Origin: Treponema sp.
Lineage (GTDB): Bacteria; Spirochaetota; Spirochaetia; Treponematales; Breznakiellaceae
Length of the DNA: 7,391 nucleotides
Assembly: GCA_031289935.1 (NCBI GenBank)
Contig: JAITON010000103.1
Location: forward strand, 1 to 7,391
Reading direction: 5' to 3'
The translations under genes were made by a program, and so were the position numbers. Positions 1 through 5,522 of the stretch are shown piece by piece; positions within the stretch are counted from its first letter, which is position 1; each line of letters opens with the position of its first letter. The notes under the pieces were generated by a model. That model ran no database searches. It was not told the DNA's origin and worked only from the letters and a program-made list of their open reading frames with translations.

Positions 1-12
1 CGGTAGGATTGG

Positions 13-32
13 CGCCATCCAGTAGGATGGCG
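13..32. repeat. Perfect hairpin, 8-bp stem
   Basis: The arms CGCCATCC (13-20) and GGATGGCG (25-32) are exact reverse complements around the 4-nt loop AGTA. It directly abuts the next hairpin, which starts at 33. No T-run follows, so it does not look like an intrinsic terminator. It is the first module of a palindrome-rich non-coding stretch. Confidence 0.8.
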
Positions 33-58
33 GTCCAGTTTGCGCCTGCAAACTGGAC
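33..58. repeat. Perfect hairpin, 11-bp stem
   Basis: The arms GTCCAGTTTGC (33-43) and GCAAACTGGAC (48-58) are exact reverse complements around the loop GCCT. There is no spacer between this element and the preceding hairpin. The exactness of both stems side by side suggests selection or recent copying of repeat modules, which is an inference. No T-run follows. Confidence 0.82.
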
Positions 59-146
59 TATTGGGGCTATTCTGGCCGCCCCCAGCGGGGGCGCTATCGG
101 GCTTTGCCGGAGTATTGCGCTATCGGGCGTTGCTTGACTATTGGGG
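56..146. repeat. Interspersed short direct repeats
   Basis: The word GACTATTGGGG occurs at 56-66 and again at 136-146. A 17-nt word, GCGCTATCGGGCKTTGC, occurs at 91-107 and 117-133 with one mismatch. All copies share the shorter motif CTATYGGGS (58-66, 94-102, 120-128, 138-146), with a degenerate form at 67-75. Spacing between the copies is irregular, so this is not a simple tandem array. No reading frame across it gives a recognisable protein. It appears to be mosaic intergenic repeat DNA. Confidence 0.65.
77..93. repeat. GC-rich hairpin, 7-bp stem
   Basis: CGCCCCC (77-83) pairs with GGGGGCG (87-93) around the loop AGC. It is the third palindromic module in the first 100 bases. It lies between copies of the direct-repeat words described in the following entry. 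Confidence 0.7.
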
Positions 147-329
147 AGATTCAACTGGGAACAGCCTCTATGGTCTATGGCGGCCCTGTTTCCGCGCGTT
201 ATCATCATAATGAAGTAATCATATACCATCGGAGGGGGATTTGTCAAGCGATTTGTGCAAAAAACGGTGAAAAAACATCAAAATCTTGAAAAAAATCGAG
301 GCATGGGGGTACCACCAGGCGGTAATCTG
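147..329. other. Intergenic stretch with no clear gene
   Basis: This completes the long gene-free region upstream of the MFS gene. It contains a short doublet TCTATGGTCTATGG (166-179), a GGAGG at 231-235 followed five bases later by a TTG opening only a nine-codon frame (241-270), and an A-rich tract (about 256-296). No convincing coding sequence, RNA gene or terminator is seen here. Confidence 0.5.
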
Positions 330-338
330 TGCTATACT
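330..338 (+). promoter_or_regulatory. Extended -10 promoter of the MFS gene
   Basis: TGC-TATACT (330-338) fits an extended -10 element (TGn plus a one-mismatch TATAAT). No recognisable -35 hexamer lies 16-18 bp upstream, which is tolerable for extended -10 promoters. Transcription would begin near 345, leaving a leader of only about 15 nt that consists almost entirely of the ribosome binding site. Confidence 0.5.
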
Positions 339-346
339 AGCCGGGT

Positions 347-353
347 AAGGAGG
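347..353 (+). promoter_or_regulatory. Ribosome binding site deciding the MFS start
   Basis: AAGGAGG lies six bases before the ATG at 360. It selects that ATG over the in-frame ATG 105 bases further upstream (255), whose extension would read through the promoter and the RBS itself. Confidence 0.85.
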
Positions 354-359
354 CCGGTG

Positions 360-1658
360 ATGGCTACAGAAAAACAAAAAACGGGGTTTGCCGCCTATAT
401 GGGGACCACCTTCCTGATTGGCTTCGGGTTTTTTACCATGGGGCTTATGGATCCCCTCTACGATACCTATGTGCCGATCTTTCTCAGGCGCTATGTGGAG
501 TCCAACGCCCTGGTGGGGGCGATTATGACCCTGGACAACGTGCTCCAGCTCATCCTGATCCCGATTATCGCGGTCTGGTCGGACCGGACCCGGACCCGGA
601 TCGGGCGGCGTATGCCCTTTATCGTGGTGATGCTGCCGGTTTCGGCGGTTCTCTTCTATTTATTACCCATGGCGGCGGCGGTTTCCCTTTGGGCCCTGAT
701 AGTGCTGCTCTTTTGCTTTAACATCTTCAAGACCTCGGTACGGGGGCCGGTGGTGGCGCTGATGCCCGACACGATTCCCGGGGACTACCGCTCCGAGGCT
801 AACGGCGTGATCAACATGATGGGCGGCGTGGGGGCCATCATCGGGACTCTGGGGCTGGCTCAGTTGATGAAGATATCCGAGGGGCTGCCCTTTACGGTGG
901 CCGGGGGCTGTATCATCCTGGCGGTGGTGGTCCTGCTGCTCTTTGTGCGGGAGAAGCTGCCGGAAAAGACTGCGGCGGCAGAGAAGCCTGTCCCGGTCTT
1001 TAAGGCGGTTAAAATGGCCTTTACTGCGGGGAATTCCAGTGTGCCCCGGATACTTATCGCCCTGTTCTGCTGGTTTCTGGGCTACGAAGGGGTAAAACCT
1101 TTCCTGGGGCTCTACATGGTGGAGGTCCTGGGGGTGGCGGCATCCAACGCGGCCCTGGCCCAGGGGATCGTGGGGGTAGCCAGCGTGGCGTTTGCGGTGC
1201 CCGTGGGTTACTTTGCCCATAAACTGGGCCGGAAACGCTACATCCGGCTCTGTCTGGTCCTGGTAACCGTTATCCTGCTGCTGGTGCCCGCCTGCACGAT
1301 CCTGGCGCGGAGCCTGGGGATGGGGCCTGCGGGGCTTTTGGTGCTCTGCCTGGGGCTGCTTTTCCTGTTCGGGGCCTTCTGGATCGGGATCACGGTGAAC
1401 TCCTTCCCCATGCTCTGGCAGCTCGCGGACTTCGGCAACATGGGCATTTTTACGGGCCTCTACTATACCTTTAGCCAGAGCGCGGCTATTGTGGCGCCGC
1501 CAATTACCGGGCTGATTATCGATCTGGGGGGTTACCAGGGTATTTTCGTGTTCAGCGGCCTCTGTATGCTGGCCGCCTGGTTCGTTATGCGGGGAGTTTC
1601 CGCTGGGGAAGCGGCCGCCGGGGAGGCGGCCGCCGGGGAGGCGGCGAAGCGGGTCTAA
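360..1658 (+). CDS. MFS transporter, sugar:cation symporter type
   Basis: A 432-residue inner-membrane protein with about twelve hydrophobic segments in two halves, split by a charged loop near residues 197-220. Residues 73-88 (WSDRTRTRIGRRMPFI) are the cytoplasmic loop 2-3 signature of the major facilitator superfamily, in the form seen in sucrose/glycoside-cation symporters (GPH and SLC45-like). A weaker second copy, GYFAHKLGRKRYI, lies at about 283-295 in the second half. The substrate cannot be read from sequence; a sugar or glycoside is the family-based guess. The start at 360 is fixed by an AAGGAGG six bases upstream. The C-terminus is odd: the last TM segment is followed by a GEAAA tandem repeat that looks like an expandable tail. 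It appears monocistronic: the next gene has its own strong promoter. I see no terminator hairpin after the stop. Confidence 0.9.
   Translation: MATEKQKTGFAAYMGTTFLIGFGFFTMGLMDPLYDTYVPIFLRRYVESNALVGAIMTLDNVLQLILIPIIAVWSDRTRTRIGRRMPFIVVMLPVSAVLFYLLPMAAAVSLWALIVLLFCFNIFKTSVRGPVVALMPDTIPGDYRSEANGVINMMGGVGAIIGTLGLAQLMKISEGLPFTVAGGCIILAVVVLLLFVREKLPEKTAAAEKPVPVFKAVKMAFTAGNSSVPRILIALFCWFLGYEGVKPFLGLYMVEVLGVAASNAALAQGIVGVASVAFAVPVGYFAHKLGRKRYIRLCLVLVTVILLLVPACTILARSLGMGPAGLLVLCLGLLFLFGAFWIGITVNSFPMLWQLADFGNMGIFTGLYYTFSQSAAIVAPPITGLIIDLGGYQGIFVFSGLCMLAAWFVMRGVSAGEAAAGEAAAGEAAKRV
1605..1645 (+). repeat. 15-bp tandem repeat in the MFS C-terminus
   Basis: The unit GGGGARGCGGCCGCC occurs at 1605-1619 and 1620-1634, with a partial third copy at 1635-1645. 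It is in frame and encodes GEAAA-GEAAA-GEAA in the cytoplasmic tail. Because the unit is a multiple of three, gain or loss of copies would not break the frame. Confidence 0.85.
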
Positions 1659-1691
1659 ACCCGGAAAAGGCGCGGAAATTCACCTTATTCC

Positions 1692-1719
1692 TTGCAATTA
1701 CGGCGATATGTGGTATAAT
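1692..1719 (+). promoter_or_regulatory. Near-consensus promoter of the exported-protein/PilZ operon
   Basis: TTGCAA (1692-1697), a 16-bp spacer and TATAAT (1714-1719), with TGG directly before the -10 giving an extended -10 as well. Predicted transcription start is near 1726. This is the best promoter in the window and separates the MFS gene from the downstream pair. Confidence 0.75.
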
Positions 1720-1741
1720 TAAGAAAGCAATGAGGGGATTC

Positions 1742-2278
1742 GTGCATATAAAAAGATTGTTTGGAAGCCTCCTTTTGTTTCTGGCGGTCCTTGTGGTGAT
1801 AGAGGCCCAGGAGGGAAACAGCGGAGGGCTCGTTCCCGCCGATCTGCGGCGGCCCCAATATGGGGAGGCTCCGCGCTATCCCCGGGATGTGGTTATCGGG
1901 GATCTGGGCCGGGGAACCGCGCCGGAAGCGGCCTATGCCTTTGCCCGGGGGGTTCTCCAGGCCCTGCTTCGGGATACCTGGGACTCGTCCTTCATTCGGG
2001 GGCTTGCCCAGAGCCGGCGGGGGGCGTTCAACACCGTCCTGGAGGCGGCCGCCCCGGACAGGTACCGTATCGGCGGCGGCCGGGAGGAACCCGACGGGAG
2101 TATCTCTTTTTTGTTCCGGTTTCTGGGCAGCAGCCTGGGGGCATCGGGGGAACTCTATCTGGTCCTGGACGAGGGCGGCTGGCGGCTGGACGATATTATC
2201 ATTGAAGAGCCCAGGGATGTACGGGGCGCCGGGGATGCCTATCCTTATGATTTTGCCCCTTACGAGCGATTTTTTTAA
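1742..2278 (+). CDS. Small exported protein of unknown function
   Basis: I do not recognise this family. I chose the GTG at 1742 because GAGGGG (1732-1737) precedes it by four bases, whereas the in-frame ATG at 1730 has no ribosome binding site and lies about four bases after the predicted transcript start. From the GTG the protein is 178 residues, opening with the basic N-terminus MHIKRLF, a hydrophobic core (about 8-20) and a likely signal peptidase I site after IEA (residue 22). The mature part is about 156 residues. A helical middle (about 60-105) is followed by strand-like segments ending in GELYLVLDEGGWRLDDIIIEEP (136-157). This W-x-x-D-D-I type of ending is also seen in small NTF2-like folds, but that comparison is only suggestive. 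It starts an operon: the PilZ gene begins 19 bp after its stop, so a periplasmic or envelope role linked to cyclic-di-GMP signalling is a reasonable inference. Confidence 0.78.
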   Translation: MHIKRLFGSLLLFLAVLVVIEAQEGNSGGLVPADLRRPQYGEAPRYPRDVVIGDLGRGTAPEAAYAFARGVLQALLRDTWDSSFIRGLAQSRRGAFNTVLEAAAPDRYRIGGGREEPDGSISFLFRFLGSSLGASGELYLVLDEGGWRLDDIIIEEPRDVRGAGDAYPYDFAPYERFF

Positions 2279-2287
2279 GAAATAGTT

Positions 2288-2292
2288 GGAGG
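2288..2292 (+). promoter_or_regulatory. Ribosome binding site deciding the PilZ-protein start
   Basis: GGAGG sits five bases before the GTG at 2298. The alternative in-frame TTG at 2286 overlaps this motif itself, so it would have no usable binding site. The GTG is therefore preferred. Confidence 0.8.
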
Positions 2293-2297
2293 AAAAC

Positions 2298-3533
2298 GTG
2301 GCAACGCCGATCAATCGAATTGAAAAGGAATTTTACCTTAAAGTCCTGGGGGATGAAAAAATTCCGGTCCGGTATCTCAAAAACCGCACCGAGTATATCC
2401 TGAGCCTGGTAAATCCCGTCAAGACCGAGCTCACTTTCAGGCCCGGTAAGCCTGTTCAGGGATTGCACACCGGGGAGAAGATGAACCTGTCCTTCAATTA
2501 CCGGGGGATTGTTATATCCTTTCCAACCCAGGTTATATCGGTTAAGCCCGATTATTTTACCACCTCAATACCTCAATCGTTGTATAAAAATCTGGACCGG
2601 ACCTATCTCCGGGTTTCACCCCCGGAGGATTTTCAGGTCCAGTATCTGTTTTTGGGGGAACGCTATACCCTGTCCTATCCCAAAATGTCCGAATTTGAAT
2701 GGGAAAAAACCGGCGGCGAAGCTTTTACGGCAGTGGCTCTCCAGGAGTTGTCCGGGCTCACGAGCCAGTTATCTGGTATACTGAAAAAAATCACCAGCGG
2801 CTATCAGATTGTCCTTTTCAAGGATAAGTCCCCCGAATCCATGGAAGAGCTGGTCATAACGGAAACCGGCAGGATGCTGTTCCTGCCTTCAAGCCAGGGG
2901 AAATGGCCCCAGGAAGATCCCTTCCCCCGGGCGCGAATTATCACGGAGGAACGGTTCCGCCGCTATCTGGAGGTTTCGGGTGTGGGGCCGATGTACCTTG
3001 ACGAGGCCGTAACCCGCTTTATCAACAATAAATCCAACGCAGGCATCTTATCCGATGCCTGGGTCCCTCTGCTCTTCTACGAGTATGTGATCGGTTATAT
3101 CCATGCCTGGCAAAACAAGGATGCGAAGATTCCCTTTGGCAATGAGCTTATCAATACGCTGTATCAGTTTGTGAATGTTCTGGTCAATTCCTTCAAACTG
3201 AAGGGCGATTTTGCGGCAGGAAAGATAAAAAACGAGCCCTTCCCAGCCACCGTGGGGGATATCAGCGCGTCGGGAATGCTCTTCACCCTCCCCCGCTCTC
3301 AACTGGCCCTGGCGCTCCAGCCCGGCAGCCTGCTTGCGGTCAAGCTGATTATGCCCCGGCGGGCGATCAATACCAACATCAAGGTCGTCAGGCGGTATAA
3401 GAGTAATGCCGCCCTGTATTTCGGCTGCCGCTTCCTGGAAATGAACCCCGAGGATATTCGCTTTCTCTTTGAATGTATCTACGGCAAGCCCTTTACCGAT
3501 TCTGACGCGTCCTTCCTCCAGGGTCATGTCTAG
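2298..3533 (+). CDS. PilZ-type candidate cyclic-di-GMP receptor with large internal insertion
   Basis: A 411-residue soluble protein with no signal peptide or membrane segment. Residues 1 to about 95 resemble the beta-rich YcgR-like N-terminal domain found in front of PilZ domains. Residues 101-105 are RTYLR, matching the RxxxR ligand motif that starts a PilZ domain, and are followed by one strand-like segment (FQVQYLF). The second motif, DISASG (DxSxxG), does not come until 321-326. It is followed by a normal PilZ ending: a strand, a PGSLL turn, VVRR (363-366) and FGCRF (375-379). About 215 residues thus separate motifs usually 20-30 apart. The insert is mixed alpha-helical (for example 215-245 and 255-305) and of unknown function. 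Either the PilZ fold is discontinuous around an inserted domain, or only the C-terminal half is PilZ and ligand binding is lost. It is co-transcribed with the exported protein upstream, with a 19-bp gap. The family call rests on the motifs. Confidence 0.8.
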   Translation: MATPINRIEKEFYLKVLGDEKIPVRYLKNRTEYILSLVNPVKTELTFRPGKPVQGLHTGEKMNLSFNYRGIVISFPTQVISVKPDYFTTSIPQSLYKNLDRTYLRVSPPEDFQVQYLFLGERYTLSYPKMSEFEWEKTGGEAFTAVALQELSGLTSQLSGILKKITSGYQIVLFKDKSPESMEELVITETGRMLFLPSSQGKWPQEDPFPRARIITEERFRRYLEVSGVGPMYLDEAVTRFINNKSNAGILSDAWVPLLFYEYVIGYIHAWQNKDAKIPFGNELINTLYQFVNVLVNSFKLKGDFAAGKIKNEPFPATVGDISASGMLFTLPRSQLALALQPGSLLAVKLIMPRRAINTNIKVVRRYKSNAALYFGCRFLEMNPEDIRFLFECIYGKPFTDSDASFLQGHV

Positions 3534-3569
3534 CATGCGCTAATCGTGGCTGCATAAATCAGTGTATTC

Positions 3570-5255
3570 CTAGCGTTCCAGGCGGCGGTAAACGTAGCGG
3601 TGGGGGCGTTCAGCGGCGGCGCCAAGCTGCTGGCGGCGCCAGGCGGCGTACTCGGACCAGTTGCCATCAAACCAGACCGTCTCGCCGTCTTCGAATGCAA
3701 GGATGTGGGTTGCGATTCGGTCCAGGAACCAGCGGTCGTGGCTGATGACCAGGGTTACTCCGGCAAAGCTGTCGATAGCCTCCTCCAGGGTCCGCAGGGT
3801 GTTCACATCCAGGTCGTTGGTAGGTTCGTCCAGAAGCAGCACATTGGCCCCCTCCTTGAGCATCATGGCGAGGTTCAACCGGTTCCGCTCACCGCCCGAA
3901 AGCACCGCCACCTTTTTCTGCTGGTCCGCCCCGGAGAAATTGTACCAGGCGCAATAGGCCCGGGAATTGACCTCCCGGCCCCCTTCCCCGCCTAGCCGGA
4001 TCAGATCCTGACCACCGGAAAGCTGCTCCCAGACGGTTTTTTCGTTGTCCAGGCCCTCCCGCATCTGATCCGTGTAGATCAGTTTGACGCTCTCCCCCAG
4101 GCGGACCTGGCCCGCATCGGGCTGAACCAGGCCGGCGATGATCTTGAAGAGGGTGGACTTGCCCGCACCGTTGGGGCCGATAATACCTACGCAGGCGCCG
4201 GGGGGCACGGTGAAGGAGAGGTCCTGGAAAAGGCCCCTATCACCATAGGCCTTGGCAAGACCTGCCGCCTCAATAACCAGCCGCCCCAGCCGGGGGCCCG
4301 CAGGGATGGTGATGCGATTTTCCCGAATCTGCTCCCTGACACCGGCCTGGTAAAGGCTTTCGTAGCGGCTGATCCGGTCCTTGCTCTTGGCGTGGCGGCC
4401 CTGGGGGCTCATGCGGATCCACTCAAGCTCCCGGCGGAGGGTCCGGCGGCGCTCGGTTTCGCCCTTTTCCTCCTGGGCCAGGCGCTGTTCCTTCTGTTCC
4501 AGCCAGCCTGAATAGTTACCCTTCCAGGGGATGCCCTCGCCACGATCCAGTTCCAGGATCCAGCCGGCCACATTATCCAGAAAATAGCGGTCGTGGGTTA
4601 CCGCGATGACTGTGCCGGGGTAGTCCCGCAGGTGCCGCTCCAGCCAGGCCACGGTCTCGGCGTCCAGATGGTTGGTGGGCTCGTCCAGAAGCAGGATGTC
4701 GGGTTTTTGGAGAAGGAGCCGGCAGAGGGCCACCCGCCGTTTTTCACCCCCCGAAAGCTCGTCCACGCACTGATCCGGCGGCGGGCAGCGGAGGGCGTCC
4801 ATGGCCAGTTCCAGGCGGCTGTCCAGGTTCCAGCCATCCTGGGCCTCGATTTTCTCCTGGAGGGCCGCCTGTCTTTCGCCCAGTTTCTCGTAATCGGCAC
4901 CGGGATCGCCAAAAGCCTCGCTAACCTCATCAAATTCTTTGAGGAGAGCCGTTATTTCGGCGGCGGCCTCGGACACTACTTCCCGGACGGTCTTGCCGGA
5001 GGCCAAACAGGGCTCCTGCTCCAGGTACCCAAGGGTATAACCGGGGCTTACGGAGATTTCCCCGGTAAACCCGGTATCCACCCCGGCCATGATGCGGAGG
5101 AGGCTCGACTTGCCCGATCCGTTAAGGCCGATGACGCCGATTTTGGCGCCGAGAAAATAGGAGATACTGATGTCCTTGAGCACGGTCTTGCCGCCATGGC
5201 TGCGGGACACCCGGTACATGGAGTAAATAACCTTCTTATCGTCTATGGTAGGCAT
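3570..5255 (-). CDS. ettA: Energy-dependent translational throttle protein EttA (ABC-F ATPase)
   Basis: A 561-residue cytosolic protein with two ABC ATPase domains and no membrane part. In the known family, EttA binds the ribosomal E site and couples ATP/ADP level to entry into elongation. Domain 1 has Walker A GLNGSGKS (43-50), signature LSGGEKRR (167-174), Walker B LLLDEP (188-193) with catalytic E192, and switch H221. Domain 2 has Walker A GPNGAGKS (360-367), LSGGE (452-456), LLLDEP (473-478) with E477, and H506. The EttA arm (about 93-140) and the charged linker (about 245-320) are both present, and stretches such as AVTHDRYFLDNVAGWILELDRGEGIPW closely match E. coli EttA, which is of similar length (about 555). 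I start at the ATG at 5255, which gives MPTIDDKKVIYSMYRV; the open frame further upstream only translates the hairpin array. No Shine-Dalgarno precedes this ATG. A TATGAT (-10-like, 5273-5268) lies just upstream, without a good -35. It is convergent with the PilZ gene across 36 bp. Confidence 0.95.
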   Translation of the reverse strand: MPTIDDKKVIYSMYRVSRSHGGKTVLKDISISYFLGAKIGVIGLNGSGKSSLLRIMAGVDTGFTGEISVSPGYTLGYLEQEPCLASGKTVREVVSEAAAEITALLKEFDEVSEAFGDPGADYEKLGERQAALQEKIEAQDGWNLDSRLELAMDALRCPPPDQCVDELSGGEKRRVALCRLLLQKPDILLLDEPTNHLDAETVAWLERHLRDYPGTVIAVTHDRYFLDNVAGWILELDRGEGIPWKGNYSGWLEQKEQRLAQEEKGETERRRTLRRELEWIRMSPQGRHAKSKDRISRYESLYQAGVREQIRENRITIPAGPRLGRLVIEAAGLAKAYGDRGLFQDLSFTVPPGACVGIIGPNGAGKSTLFKIIAGLVQPDAGQVRLGESVKLIYTDQMREGLDNEKTVWEQLSGGQDLIRLGGEGGREVNSRAYCAWYNFSGADQQKKVAVLSGGERNRLNLAMMLKEGANVLLLDEPTNDLDVNTLRTLEEAIDSFAGVTLVISHDRWFLDRIATHILAFEDGETVWFDGNWSEYAAWRRQQLGAAAERPHRYVYRRLER

Positions 5256-5315
5256 GGGGGGAAGTCTATCATAAGGGGGGTAAAAGGGGAAGCATACCCG
5301 CAATCTGGAACAAAG

Positions 5316-5518
5316 CCCTGCGCTCCGCAGCACCCTGCGGTAAAGCTCCGCAGCACCCTGCGCGCCGCAGCACCCTGCGCGCCGCAGCATCCTGCGCGCC
5401 GCAGCATCCTGCGGCAAAGCTCCGCAGCACCCTGCGGCAAAGCTCCGCAGCACCCTGCGGTAAAGCTCCGCAGCACCCTGCGCACCGCAGCGCGGCAGGG
5501 CTCCTCAGCACCCTGCGG
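5316..5518. repeat. Tandem array of small hairpin repeats, about ten units
   Basis: The unit CCGCAG-CAYC-CTGCGG is an inverted repeat with a 6-bp stem and 4-nt loop. Eight clear copies start at 5325, 5348, 5365, 5382, 5399, 5422, 5445 and 5468; four end in CTGCGC, which leaves a 5-bp inner stem. A half copy lies at 5316-5324, a broken one at 5485, and one with a mismatched arm at 5503-5518. Two spacer types alternate: 7 nt (YAAAGCT, period 23) or 1 nt (period 17). Both periods shift the frame, so this is not a coding repeat, although it leaves all three minus-strand frames open. It fills most of the 267-bp gap between the GH18 stop and the ettA start. Confidence 0.92.
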
Positions 5519-5522
5519 CAGC

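Noticed and set aside
104..289. A 61-codon open frame at the left end
   Set aside because: It runs through the repeat mosaic and the A-rich stretch, has no ribosome binding site, and its translation shows no recognisable features.
255..359. N-terminal extension of the MFS protein to the ATG at 255
   Set aside because: It would code through the promoter and the AAGGAGG site. The extension is basic and unlike MFS N-termini.
663..1220. A 185-codon minus-strand frame inside the MFS gene
   Set aside because: It is antisense to a clear transmembrane protein. Its His/Arg/Gln-rich translation is typical of the reverse of hydrophobic codons.
2286..2297. TTG start for the PilZ protein
   Set aside because: The TTG overlaps the GGAGG motif. 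GTG 2298 is correctly spaced from it.
3534..3569. Terminator between the convergent PilZ and ettA genes
   Set aside because: Only a 4-bp TAGC/GCTA pairing is present, with no T-run on either strand, so no intrinsic terminator can be supported.
5256..5453. N-terminal extension of ettA to an ATG at 5453
   Set aside because: The extra 66 residues are a translation of the hairpin array (CCGA, RRVLRS words). EttA proteins begin just before the IYSMYRV-like segment, which the ATG at 5255 provides.
5316..5518. CRISPR array
   Set aside because: The spacers are 1 or 7 nt and nearly identical, the repeat is only 16 nt, and no cas genes are present.
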